Below are positions 35,734 to 44,900 of a DNA stretch of 64,000 bases, one piece after another (position 1 is the stretch's first letter; every line of letters begins with the position of its first letter). The notes under the pieces were generated by a model, which saw only the letters and a list, made by a program, of their open reading frames with translations, had not been told where the DNA came from and did not search any database. The position numbers were made by a program, and so were the translations under genes. Source of the stretch: Chitinophaga oryzae (GTDB lineage Bacteria > Bacteroidota > Bacteroidia > Chitinophagales > Chitinophagaceae); assembly GCF_012516375.2 (NCBI RefSeq), contig NZ_CP051204.2, positions 7,688,001 through 7,752,000 of the forward strand. Reading direction: 5' to 3'.

Positions 35734-35753
35734 CAATCACCTATAGGTAAGTA
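35734..35753. promoter_or_regulatory. Candidate XRE operator 3, in the divergent intergenic region
   Basis: CAATCA, core CCTATAGG (35740-35747), TAAGTA. It lies 15 bp before the start of the gene at 35769. A TTTG at 35721-35724 is 19 bases from TAGGTAAG inside this site, a weak promoter match that binding would cover. Confidence 0.55.
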
Positions 35754-35768
35754 TTTAAATTTTCCATT

Positions 35769-36011
35769 ATGAAAAAACATGATCTCATTTTCTGGCAAAA
35801 AGGATTCAGAGGTATCGCCCATGGCGGGTTTCAGATATCGCCGGAATATCTTACCCAATTTATTGGCCGCTGCCACGCAGCGGGCATCCCTGTAGTAGGC
35901 ATCCGGTCGAAGACAGGGAGCGCCCTGCTGGAATGTATATTACAGGAGAATGAAGCCTACCGGGCGTGTTTTGGCGATCATAAGGATGAATCGTGGTATC
36001 TGTTGTCGTAG
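35769..36011 (+). CDS. Small protein of unknown function, 80 residues
   Basis: MKKHDLIFWQKGFRGIAHGG, then FQISPEYLTQFIGRC and HAAGIPVVGIRSKTGSALLE. No family is recognised; there is no signal peptide or membrane segment. It is divergent from the XRE regulator, behind operator 3, and 20 bp upstream of the DUF4262-type gene, with which it is probably cotranscribed. The good codon pattern and the operator support a real gene. Confidence 0.65.
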   Translation: MKKHDLIFWQKGFRGIAHGGFQISPEYLTQFIGRCHAAGIPVVGIRSKTGSALLECILQENEAYRACFGDHKDESWYLLS

Positions 36012-36031
36012 GATATCAATATATTTACTCT

Positions 36032-36760
36032 ATGTCAGATGACCATTGCCCTCCCCTGACGCGGGAAAACATACAGGAAAACATTGACCGGCACGGCTGC
36101 TTCATTGTACAGGTACCCGCAGACGACTACCTGCCGGCATTCGCTTACACGATTGGATTATACCAGCGTTTTCAACATCCTGAAATTATCTGTTTCGGGT
36201 TGTCTCTGGAAGTAATGGCAAGCCTGCTGAATGATGCCTGCAGCCAGATAAAAACAGGGGCAGCTTTCGCTACGAATAAGTTGTACGACGACTTTCTGGA
36301 AGATTATCCGGTACAATTTCTCTCCGTAGACGCAGCCTATTACCCTTACTATCCGGCAGCCGGTTGTTATTTTTATGAGCATGCCTCCTTCGCCGTTCTA
36401 CAACTGGTATGGCCGGATAAACAATCCCGCTTTCCGTGGGAGCCGGACTTCAATCCCGATTGGCAGCGTAAACAGCCACTGCTGGACCGGAACGCCGATT
36501 TTATGTTTCCGGAAGAAAAAAACCTGGGGGTATTCACCACAAAGCAGGTACTGGAAGGCAAACCAATCTTATATGTTTATCACGATGAGGAAGGCGACTG
36601 GCAGTTTCACAGTGAAGACGAGCCTTCAGAGGCTGATGTGCGGCTGGTAGCGCTTTCGTCTATTGTCGGGATGGACCCCGGGATTGTGGCTATTCACCAA
36701 TTGTCCTATGGACAGCGGGCCTGGCGGGCATCCGCAACAGACCAATGGAAATGGGAATAA
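36032..36760 (+). CDS. DUF4262 protein with DUF2185-like C-terminus
   Basis: 242 residues from the ATG at 36032. The first part (about 10-140) fits DUF4262: NIQENIDRHGCFIVQVPADD, PAFAYTIGLYQRFQHPEI and SLEVMASLLNDACSQIKTG. The last 75 residues (GVFTTKQVLEGKPILYVYHD, EEGDWQFHSEDEPSEADVR, LSSIVGMDPGI) resemble DUF2185-type modules seen in putative immunity or stress proteins; that second call is less certain. It is cytoplasmic. It is the second gene behind the XRE-type operator 3. The stop is two bases from the stop of the convergent gene at 36763. Confidence 0.75.
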   Translation: MSDDHCPPLTRENIQENIDRHGCFIVQVPADDYLPAFAYTIGLYQRFQHPEIICFGLSLEVMASLLNDACSQIKTGAAFATNKLYDDFLEDYPVQFLSVDAAYYPYYPAAGCYFYEHASFAVLQLVWPDKQSRFPWEPDFNPDWQRKQPLLDRNADFMFPEEKNLGVFTTKQVLEGKPILYVYHDEEGDWQFHSEDEPSEADVRLVALSSIVGMDPGIVAIHQLSYGQRAWRASATDQWKWE

Positions 36761-36762
36761 CG

Positions 36763-37137
36763 CTATAATTTCCGTCTGAAATTCTTTGCCAGCCCGAATG
36801 CTCCATTGATATATTTCCCGGACTTTCCAGGCGCATAGCTTTCAAAATACATCCCCAATGCGTGAGGGTTTCTTTTTACAAAATCCATCAGACGCCGGTG
36901 AGAAAGGCTCTGATGATATTCTCCCAGTTCACGGTAACTGAGCCAGTAGCTTACCATTACAATCTGTAGCGGGCTTACCAGCGCGGGGATGCATTCATAG
37001 GCGCCATAATGCTGCTTTACCGACCGGATGATGGCCGGCACGTGCAACCATAGCCAGCAAAAGCCTTTAAAACTGCGCGCCCGGATACTGTTAACAAACA
37101 CAATGTTTTCTCCGTTGGTGATTTCCACTTCGTACAT
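36763..37137 (-). CDS. DUF4188-like ABM-fold protein
   Basis: 124 residues. The C-terminal half carries QIVMVSYWLSYRELGEYHQS, HRRLMDFVKR, LGMYFESYAPGKSGKY, a layout like DUF4188 (phenylacetaldoxime dehydratase-like) and other dimeric alpha-beta barrel proteins. Its chemistry is unknown. It is 10 bp downstream of the DoxX gene on the same strand, and the Crp/Fnr gene precedes that, so a three-gene operon is likely. Confidence 0.7.
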   Translation of the reverse strand: MYEVEITNGENIVFVNSIRARSFKGFCWLWLHVPAIIRSVKQHYGAYECIPALVSPLQIVMVSYWLSYRELGEYHQSLSHRRLMDFVKRNPHALGMYFESYAPGKSGKYINGAFGLAKNFRRKL

Positions 37138-37147
37138 ACTTATCCGT

Positions 37148-37603
37148 TTAAAAGCCCGCTATGGAGAAAAAATATATCCAGGCTATGAACAGCAATTGCT
37201 CCGGTACCCTGAACCAGAGATAGCCCGGCCCCGGCCCGTTATAGGTCGCCTTTTCCAGGTCCACATGCTTAATGGCGGCATAGATATTCGCCGGGAGAAT
37301 GAGTAAAAAGAAGATGATAATCACCCAACCGGTCATCTCCCGAAGGGAGGGCACTAACAACAAAATACCCATGACGATCTCCGCCACACCGGTAACATAC
37401 ACCAGGGCCTTTTTGAAAGGCACGAACGGCGGTATCATCATGACCATGCCTTTGGGGAAGAGAAAGTGTCCCAGCGCGGTGAAACATAACATGCAGCACA
37501 TTGACAGATTACCGGCGAAGATCAACTGCCAGTCGCCCGTAACCGGTCTGGAGACCAATAAAGCCAGTGTAAATACCGTTATCAGAATAATAATAGGTTT
37601 CAT
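37148..37603 (-). CDS. DoxX-like integral membrane protein
   Basis: 151 residues with four membrane segments (about 3-22, 30-48, 65-85, 92-110) and a last one near 130-150. The DoxX-type pattern is visible in FTALGHFLFPKGMVMMIPPF, VTGVAEIVMGILLLVPSLR and LLILPANIYAAIKHVDLEKA. Such proteins are linked to respiratory or thiol chemistry in several bacteria; no specific role can be given. It lies 63 bp after the Crp/Fnr gene and 10 bp before the DUF4188-like gene. Confidence 0.85.
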   Translation of the reverse strand: MKPIIILITVFTLALLVSRPVTGDWQLIFAGNLSMCCMLCFTALGHFLFPKGMVMMIPPFVPFKKALVYVTGVAEIVMGILLLVPSLREMTGWVIIIFFLLILPANIYAAIKHVDLEKATYNGPGPGYLWFRVPEQLLFIAWIYFFSIAGF

Positions 37604-37666
37604 GTAAAGGTGTGTTTTGTCCGGTACAAATGTCCACCTTCCCCTCGCCCCGGAAAATGATGTATG

Positions 37667-38248
37667 TTAGTTTCTGGCGTGCTGCTTTCTGATACGGCTC
37701 AGGCTCTCCGGCTGGATGCCCAGAAAAGAAGACAGGTGTTTCACGGATATCTGCTGCACCAGCGCGGGATTACGCTCTAACAGCTGCACATAGCGCTCTT
37801 CTGCTGTCAGCGACAGCAGTTCCATCTCTTTTTTCAGCCGTTTGGCGTACTGGTACTCCGCTATCAGGCGGCCTATCCGTTCCCCGTGATGATGTTTGTT
37901 GTAAAACTCCTGCAAAAAGCGGAAAGGGATAGCCACAATACTGGCATCAGCCAGGAGCTCTATAAAAATGGCGCTCGGCTCCCGCGTAATCAGCGAATAG
38001 TAGGCTGTCACCATTTCCCCTTCAAATTGAAAATCCACCGTAAACTCTTTGCCATCCCTGATGAAATAATTACGCGTGGCGCCTGTATGCAGGAAATAGA
38101 TAAAATTCTCTACCTGCCCTTCCCGGGTAAGGAAGTCCCCTTTCTGATATTTTTTGGTGATGAGCTTGGAAGAAAAATCCTCCCACTCCGCTGTTGTAAG
38201 CGGATAGAACTTGTAGATGGCTTGCCGGAAGGATTGGAGTTCGGTCAT
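37667..38248 (-). CDS. Crp/Fnr-family transcription regulator
   Basis: 193 residues. A cyclic-nucleotide-binding fold at about 10-115 (KGDFLTREGQVENFIYFLHT, EFTVDFQFEGEMVTAYYSL) is followed by a dimer helix and an HTH (VKHLSSFLGIQPESLSRIRK). There is no Cys cluster for an iron-sulfur site, so an Fnr-type oxygen sensor is unlikely. A perfect minus-7 box sits only 5 nt before the start. It is divergent from the phosphoesterase gene and upstream of DoxX and DUF4188-like genes, which it may control. Confidence 0.88.
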   Translation of the reverse strand: MTELQSFRQAIYKFYPLTTAEWEDFSSKLITKKYQKGDFLTREGQVENFIYFLHTGATRNYFIRDGKEFTVDFQFEGEMVTAYYSLITREPSAIFIELLADASIVAIPFRFLQEFYNKHHHGERIGRLIAEYQYAKRLKKEMELLSLTAEERYVQLLERNPALVQQISVKHLSSFLGIQPESLSRIRKQHARN

Positions 38249-38253
38249 CCCTA

Positions 38254-38261
38254 CAAATATA
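38254..38261 (-). promoter_or_regulatory. Minus-7 box close to the Crp/Fnr start codon
   Basis: TATATTTG on the minus strand matches TANNTTTG exactly. Only five bases separate it from the start codon at 38248, so the transcript would have almost no leader. No good minus-33 box was found. Confidence 0.4.
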
Positions 38262-38288
38262 TGTCATCATAAATTAGTATAATACACT

Positions 38289-39002
38289 ATGATTATCATC
38301 GGCGACCTCCACGGCGGCTACCCGGAACTCCTCTCCCGGATCAAAAAATTTAAGCTGGAAAAAACCACTTTCATTCAGGTGGGTGACTGGGGACTTGGTT
38401 TCCAGCCTGTAAGTCACGACCTGAAAGCGCTTTCGCAAATAGACAGTTTTATGCGCAGCAGTGGCAACCAGCTGCTGATCATCAGGGGGAATCATGACAA
38501 CAAATGGTTCTGGGACCAGGGACACACCTTCGGCCTGCAACACATACAGCTGGTAAAGGATTATACCGTGATGGAAATAGCACAGCAGCGGGTATTGTTT
38601 GTTGGTGGCGGTATCTCTATAGACCGGCTCAACCGAACGGCAGGCAAAACTTACTGGCCCGATGAAGAATTAGTGTATGATGAAGCATTGCTACATGCAA
38701 GCTGTCAGGCTGGTGTGGATATCGTCATTAGTCATATTGCGCCGCGGGAAATTTGGCCTTATACCTACAACGAGGTGGTACAGCACTTTATCGCGAAAGA
38801 ACTCTCCAACGGCCATGACCTGGCTGCTGATCTTGAAAACGAGCGGCAGCTGATGAGCCGCATTTATCATAAAGCTGCCGCTGCGGGATGCCATTCATGG
38901 TACTATGGTCATTACCATGAATCACATACAGAAGAAAAAAACGGTATTGCTTTCAGGTGTGTGTCTGTCATGGAGCTTTATGACGCTATTCATACACCTT
39001 AA
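38289..39002 (+). CDS. Calcineurin-like metallophosphoesterase
   Basis: 237 residues. All motifs of the fold are present: GDLHGG (5-10), VGDWG (31-35), RGNHDNKW (66-73), ISHIAP and YYGHYHE. It would hydrolyse a phosphate mono- or diester with two bound metals in the cytoplasm. The substrate is unknown. It is divergent from the Crp/Fnr gene, with 40 bp between the starts, and its last 17 bp overlap the SDR gene on the opposite strand. Confidence 0.9.
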   Translation: MIIIGDLHGGYPELLSRIKKFKLEKTTFIQVGDWGLGFQPVSHDLKALSQIDSFMRSSGNQLLIIRGNHDNKWFWDQGHTFGLQHIQLVKDYTVMEIAQQRVLFVGGGISIDRLNRTAGKTYWPDEELVYDEALLHASCQAGVDIVISHIAPREIWPYTYNEVVQHFIAKELSNGHDLAADLENERQLMSRIYHKAAAAGCHSWYYGHYHESHTEEKNGIAFRCVSVMELYDAIHTP

Positions 39003-39588
39003 TAATCCTGCCATTCACGGCGCCTTCCACACTGAGCAGATAAGCATTCACCACCTTCTGCATCGGTACCAGGTTATAACCGGGAAACAGCGCCCCGTAG
39101 CGCGCCCCGCTGTCTTCTACCAGCCCGGGACTTACGGCATTGATACGCTGGTCTCTTTTCAGCTCCTGGGAAGCGCCCAGCACAAAACTGTTGACTGCCC
39201 CGTTGACCATGGCCACGCAGGTGCCGTTTTTTGCCGGCTGCTCCGCCGCCACGCCCGATGTCAGGGTAAACGAACCACCTTCGGTGAGATAATCTTTCCC
39301 GATCAGCACGAGGTTTACCTGTCCCATTAATTTGCCCTGGATACCTGCCGTCATATGTTGCTGACGCATGGTGCCGAAATCGCCGTAATAACCGGTCCCG
39401 GCAGTGCAGATGCAGGCATCTACGGTCTTCAGTGCTTTGAACATGTCTTCGATGGAAGCTTCGGAGGTGATATCCACCCGGATATCGCCGCTGCTGCGGC
39501 CGGCAGTGATCACCTCGTGCCTGGGAGCCAGTGCTGCGGCTACTGTTTTGCCGATGGTACCATGACCGCCAATCAGTATTATTTTCAT
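38986..39588 (-). CDS. Short-chain dehydrogenase/reductase-fold protein, YxxxK not visible
   Basis: 200 residues. The Rossmann N-terminus IILIGGHGTIGKTVAAALA and HEVITAGR is typical of SDRs. The usual active-site Tyr-x3-Lys is not seen; its place holds CVAMVNGAVNSFVLGASQEL, as in a small SDR subfamily with the MVNGA pattern. The block RINAVSPGLVEDS is standard. Activity may be altered or another pair may serve. A minus-7 box TAATTTTG (39608-39615, minus strand) is 19 bp before the start. Confidence 0.85.
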   Translation of the reverse strand: MKIILIGGHGTIGKTVAAALAPRHEVITAGRSSGDIRVDITSEASIEDMFKALKTVDACICTAGTGYYGDFGTMRQQHMTAGIQGKLMGQVNLVLIGKDYLTEGGSFTLTSGVAAEQPAKNGTCVAMVNGAVNSFVLGASQELKRDQRINAVSPGLVEDSGARYGALFPGYNLVPMQKVVNAYLLSVEGAVNGRIIKVYE

Positions 39589-39650
39589 GCTATTGAGATT
39601 TATAACACAAAATTATACCGGGGCACAGGCAAACGGATAGTCCGGACGGC

Positions 39651-40517
39651 TCAATCCATCGTCATTTCGGCTCGCATAGCCTGGGGAGTATGCCCGAACT
39701 TCTTTTTAAAAATGCGGATAAAGTGAGAAGGGTTGTCATAGCCGCATTTGGCGGCAACCTCTCCTACGGGTAGCCGGGTGTTGTCCAGCAGCAGGCGGGC
39801 GTGCTGCAGCCGTTGTTCATTGATCCACTGCCGGGGCGGCATGTGGTACAAACGCTGGAAGTCGCGCTTAAAAGTAGCCAGGCTCCGGTTCGTCAGGCTG
39901 GCCAGGTCCTCAAGGGTTACCGGCTGCAGTAGGTAGTTACGCATCACCTCGTCCAGGTCTTCCGGCTCGGTGCTGAGGGCGGCGGTGATAAAATCCACCA
40001 CGTCGCGCCGGTGTTCTCCGTTCATCAGCAGCAATAATATTTCCCGTTGCTTCAGGGCCAGCAGCTGGCTGGTATATGCCACCGGCTTGTCGAAATAAAG
40101 GCGCAGATGGGCTTTAAATGCCTGTACCAATTCGTTGCCTTCAAACACGGCATAAGGAGCCGTAGATGGCGACTTGCTGTAGTGAAAAAACGGCTCTGCA
40201 GCCATACTCTTCAACAGCTTCACCGGCAAAAAAAGCATCAGGGCTTCGAAGTCCAGTCCCTCTTCTATGTATTCCGCCATCACGTAAATCCCTTTCTTCA
40301 GCAGCACTACCGTATCCGGACCGGCCTCCACTGTGGCTTCCGGCAGATGCAGCAGTTTCACGCCCTTCGTTACGAATATGAGGGAGTGCTCCGTCACAAA
40401 AACGGTGCGTTTACCGGCAACGGATTCCTGCTTCAGCTTGGCGAAGATTTCGCCGTTACCGGTGAGGAAAGAGGTGTCGGCGGCAGGAACGGATATGGGC
40501 GGAAAGCGGTGAAACAT
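39651..40517 (-). CDS. AraC-family transcription regulator
   Basis: 288 residues from the ATG at 40517; an upstream frame adds 19 residues without family character. The N-terminal ligand-binding half is not assigned. The C-terminal two-HTH domain is clear (about 190-285: VTLEDLASLTNRSLATFKRD, RLYHMPPRQWINEQRLQHAR, GEVAAKCGYDNPSHFIRIFK, GHTPQAMR). The perfect minus-7 box TATATTTG at 40526-40533 lies 8 nt before the start, again suggesting a very short leader. The target genes are unknown; the neighbour SDR gene is a candidate. Confidence 0.88.
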   Translation of the reverse strand: MFHRFPPISVPAADTSFLTGNGEIFAKLKQESVAGKRTVFVTEHSLIFVTKGVKLLHLPEATVEAGPDTVVLLKKGIYVMAEYIEEGLDFEALMLFLPVKLLKSMAAEPFFHYSKSPSTAPYAVFEGNELVQAFKAHLRLYFDKPVAYTSQLLALKQREILLLLMNGEHRRDVVDFITAALSTEPEDLDEVMRNYLLQPVTLEDLASLTNRSLATFKRDFQRLYHMPPRQWINEQRLQHARLLLDNTRLPVGEVAAKCGYDNPSHFIRIFKKKFGHTPQAMRAEMTMD

Positions 40518-40525
40518 GATGTCGA

Positions 40526-40533
40526 CAAATATA
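40526..40533 (-). promoter_or_regulatory. Minus-7 box close to the AraC start codon
   Basis: TATATTTG (minus strand), 8 bases before the start codon at 40517. No clear minus-33 partner. Confidence 0.35.
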
Positions 40534-40540
40534 CATAAAA

Positions 40541-40568
40541 AAGCCCCCGGTTTATGTACCGGGGGCTT
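40541..40568 (-). terminator. Terminator of the metalloprotease-SusC-SusD operon
   Basis: AAGCCCCCGGT, loop TTATGT, ACCGGGGGCTT: an 11-bp stem. On the minus strand it ends in a T run (40537-40540). It lies 28 bp past the SusD stop. Confidence 0.8.
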
Positions 40569-40595
40569 CCTCACTTGTCCGTATATCTTTTACCG

Positions 40596-41930
40596 TTACT
40601 CTGCCAGCAGCGGGTTACCTGCGATGGCGTCTGTCGGTATTTTGACGGTATAACGCGGATCGCCGGCTTGCAGTGTCACCGTCCTGCCTTTTACGGTGTG
40701 CACGATCTGCGGCTGTGTGGTCCTCCGGAGGTCAAACCAGCGGTGCCCTTCGAAGGCCAACTCACGGAAACGTTCGTCCTGTATTTCTTTCAACAGGTCG
40801 TTGCCGGTAAGTAAGGCGAGGCGGGCAACTTCCGCCTGATAGAATTCCGGCGTCAGACGGTGCTTCTTCAGCTCGTTCAGGTAGCTGCGGGCCTGGTTAG
40901 GCTGATTGAGGTGCGCAGCTGCTTCTGCAGCAACGAGGTACATCTCCGCTACGCGGAAAGATTGGCGGAAGCTGTTATGGTTACTTGTTTTCAGAATGAT
41001 ATTATTCTGTTTGCTGTCTTTGCCGTAAAAAATCTTCAGGCGAAGATCACCGGCAGCATCATACAAAGCATACAACTGGTCCGACACAAAAGCGGTCTGA
41101 ATGGCATTGCTGGTATAGTGCTGCTCCAATGCCTGGAGAGACTCGGAAGAGCTGTACATAGTAGGCAGCGTACTGCTTTTATTGAAATCCACCAACACAG
41201 GTTTCTTCTCCAGCACCGCTTTAGCGGCCGACAGTGATTTGTCCCACTGGTGCGTGTAGAGGTACACTCTTGCCGCCAGCGCCAAACCAGACAGCCTGGA
41301 GAAACGGTAAGAAGCAGCCGTTTCAAACTGATCGACATTCACTAGTTTAAGTCCCGCTTCCACGTCAGCTATCACCTGATCATAGGTTTCTTTGACGGTA
41401 TTCCGCGGAGTGGCCTTCTGCAGATCTACTTTGGTGATAACCGGTACCGCTTTGTCGGCAGCGGCAGTAGCTTCATTATAAGGCTTTCCGTACAGGTTGG
41501 CCAGGTTGAAATGAGTATAAGCCCTCAGCAGATAGGCTTCTCCGGCCAGCTGGTCCTTCTGCGCCTGCGAGCCTTCTGTAGCAGCGCCTATCGCATCGAT
41601 GATGTGGTTGGCATAAAATATCTGCTGGTAATTAGCCCTCCAGTTATAGGTAGAGATACCGGTGCCAACGTTCTCCTCCCAGAAGTAGTTCGGCTTCAGC
41701 TGGTTCACATCGCCGGAGCGGCTTTCATTCATCTTAATTTCATCACTGCGGTAAGAGACAAGACCTTTATCATAAGTAACGATGGTATAGGCCCCATCCA
41801 TCTCCTGGCGAAAATCTTCCACCGTCGTAGGAACGACCTTCCCTACCGGTACGATGTCCAGGTATTTCTTACAGGAGGAGAAAGCAGTCAATGCTGCCAT
41901 CAGTCCGGTGGTGTATATTACTTTACGCAT
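40596..41930 (-). CDS. SusD/RagB-like nutrient-binding lipoprotein
   Basis: 444 residues. A lipoprotein signal ends at Cys20 (LTAFSSCKKYL). Typical segments are QMDGAYTIVTYDKGLVSYRS (read as EMDGAYTIV), GEAYLLRAYTHFNLANLYGK, RVAEMYLVAAEAAAHLN and IQDERFRELAFEGHRWFDLR. It is translated 11 bp after the SusC stop and is the last gene of the operon, followed by a terminator. The preceding metalloprotease suggests that peptides or proteins are the substrate, but this is an inference. Confidence 0.95.
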   Translation of the reverse strand: MRKVIYTTGLMAALTAFSSCKKYLDIVPVGKVVPTTVEDFRQEMDGAYTIVTYDKGLVSYRSDEIKMNESRSGDVNQLKPNYFWEENVGTGISTYNWRANYQQIFYANHIIDAIGAATEGSQAQKDQLAGEAYLLRAYTHFNLANLYGKPYNEATAAADKAVPVITKVDLQKATPRNTVKETYDQVIADVEAGLKLVNVDQFETAASYRFSRLSGLALAARVYLYTHQWDKSLSAAKAVLEKKPVLVDFNKSSTLPTMYSSSESLQALEQHYTSNAIQTAFVSDQLYALYDAAGDLRLKIFYGKDSKQNNIILKTSNHNSFRQSFRVAEMYLVAAEAAAHLNQPNQARSYLNELKKHRLTPEFYQAEVARLALLTGNDLLKEIQDERFRELAFEGHRWFDLRRTTQPQIVHTVKGRTVTLQAGDPRYTVKIPTDAIAGNPLLAE

Positions 41931-41941
41931 GTGTTACGGTT

Positions 41942-44900
41942 TTAGAAAGTGGCATTCAAACCAATGGTGAATGTTTTGGGAATAGGTTGTGCGTAGATGT
42001 TACCCATGGTCTCGGGGTCCATATAGCCGTCATAGTTAGCGCCAAACACAAACGGGTTGCGCACCTCGCCGGTTACTTTCAAGCCTTTCAGGCGAATACG
42101 GTTGCACGTCTCTTCCGGCAGGCGGTACCCCAGGGTGATATTACGTACACGCACATAACCGGCATCCCGTATCCATAATCCCAGGTTGGTGTACTGGTAG
42201 TATTTGTCTCTGAGCCAGTTGCCCAGCAGCCTTACATCTTCCGGTGTCTGAGGGCCCGCGCCAAACAGGCCGGGATACTGTCCGTTCGGGTTGGAAGGCG
42301 TCCAGCGGTCAAGAATAGCGGAAGAAGTATTGGCGCCACGGTCAAAGTAGATAGGGTTGAACGGCGGCTGTACCTGCACTTTCTGCCCCAGGTTGAACAG
42401 CAGTCCCACAGACAGGTCGAAACGTTTATAGGTGAAGTTGTTATTAAGACCTCCGGTATACAGCGGGTCTATATTTCCCATGTTGCGGAACAATGCACGC
42501 TGCTCCTCGTTGGACAGGCCGGAGTAAGGGAACAGGCCGCCCAGATCAGGATCACCGGCGAAGTCATCGCCCAGCTTCAGCAGCTCGGACAAAGACATGG
42601 TTTTACCATTGTGGTCCACCATGATCATACCGCGCTCATTGAGACCGGCGTAGTCAATGCCCCAGATAGTTCCGGTAGGATGGCCTTCCCTGGAGGGGAA
42701 GTTGGAGTTGTCGGCCAGCGTCTCGCGCAGCACGGTATTTTTGTTATAGGAGAAATTAAAGTCGGTCGTCCAGCGGAAATCCTTACGGATGATATTCCGG
42801 GTGCTCACACTTACTTCTACCCCGCGGTTACGCATCTCTGCCCAGTTTACGGCCATGTTCTGAAAACCCGTTTCTAACGCCAGCGCATATACATTGATCA
42901 GGTCTTTACCATGACGGTCATAGTAATCGGCTGTAATGCTGACCCTGTTTTTCAGGAAACTCAGATCGATACCGATGTTTTTGTTGATCGTCTTCTCCCA
43001 GCGGAGCTTGGCATTGGGAGGCGTCTCCACCCTGATCACCTGCACCGGATCGCCGGGCAGAATAGGCACATTGTAGTAAGTACCCATCACAAAGGGCGAA
43101 GTATTTTTGTCCACATTGCCCTGCAAACCGTAGGAAGCACGCACATTCAGCAGATTGATGAAACGCACACTCCGCATAAAGGGCTCTTCCATGACGCGCC
43201 ACAGGCCACTCACAGACCACAGCGGCAGGTATTTATATTTAGGATCTACGCCAAACATATCCGAACCGTCAAAACGGATACTACCGCCCAGTGTATAACG
43301 GTTATTCAGCGTATAGCTGCCCGTACCAAAGAAAGACACGAACGCGTTCTCCACATAGGTATTCCTGTTGTTATACAGGGCTTTCGCTTCATTGTCATTC
43401 TGGAATTTGATCGGAATAGTGGTCAATGTTTTGGGATCGTAACCATAACCGGTAGTGGTCTGGTATTTATCCTTCACCCTTCTCAGCTCATTACCCACCA
43501 TGAAGTTGAACTCATGATTTTTATTCAGGTTAAAGCTATACTCCGCCATCGTTTTAAGGGTATACTGCTGCATGTTGCGGTTGTTGTTGGTGATAACACC
43601 ACCTTTAGGCAACAGGGTCCGCTGTGTACCGGTAACCGGGTCGAAGCGCATGTTCTGGTCCGCCAGCAAACGTACGAAATAAGTATTCCCAAGAGCTATC
43701 TGCTCACCGGTAGTAATGTCGGATTGAATACCCAGCTGGGAACTAACATGCAAACGGGGAATCACTTCGTAATCCAGTTTGAAGTTGGTGTTCACAGACT
43801 GCGTTTTCAGGGTATTGCTGGTATTCTTACGCTCTTCCAACAGGTTGAAATCAACGATATTCTTGTCGCCGCCGATGTTGCGGTCGTACACATAGTTGCC
43901 ATTGGCGTCATACACCGCGGTATAAGGATTAGCCAGGCGGGAATACTGCACCGGGTTGGTATTACCTCCACGATTGGTATTGAAGGATGTCTGCGTACGC
44001 TGATTAGCGAAGATGCCGGCAGAGAATTTCAGCTTATCGGTAATATCGTAATCTGTTTTCAGCGTGATGTTATACCGGTTAGCGCCGGTACCGATGGTAG
44101 CGCCTTTTTCGTCGTAGTAACCTCCGCTGAAATAATACGTGGACTTATCGCCGCCGCCGGACACGCTTACGCTGTGCTCCTGTGTGAAAGCGCTGCGGAA
44201 AATAAGATCGTTCCAGTTGGTGTTGATCCCCCTCAGCGCATTGATCTCGCTACGCGCAGCCGGATTGATCCCGTCAAAGCCTTTGGACGAAAGATCCCCG
44301 GGTGTTACATTGTACTTGTTGAGAATACGGGACACCTCGCCGTTGCCGGCGCCAAAGGTATAGTCGGACGTAAACAGGTCCAGCTCCAGGTTGACCTTCT
44401 GATCGCTGTTCAGAAGGTTAAGGCGGTCCAGGTCCGGCTTCTGCGTAAACGTAAAATTGTTACGGTAGTTAACGGACATCCGTTCGCTTTTCTTACCGGA
44501 TTTGGTGGTGATCACAATCACACCGTTGGCCGCACGGGCGCCATAGATGGCGGTAGCCGCCGCGTCTTTCAGCACCGTAATGCTTTCGATATCGGAAGGG
44601 CTGTAACCGGCGATAGCAGTAGTATACAGCTGGTCGATGGACTTGGCGTCTTCGGCGGTAGGCAGATTGGTGCCTTCAATCGGCAGTCCGTCGATAACCC
44701 ACAGTGGGTCCTGTGTACCCTGCAGGGAAGATGTACCCCGGATACGGATTTTAGCCGCCTGGCCCGGCGCGCCGGACTGCGGCGTAATAGCCACCCCGGA
44801 GAGCTGCCCCTGCAACATCTGCTCCACGCTCATCACACCGGCCACTTCCACTTTATCCATGCTGATCTTATCGATAGCGCCGGTAGATTTATTCTTTTTG

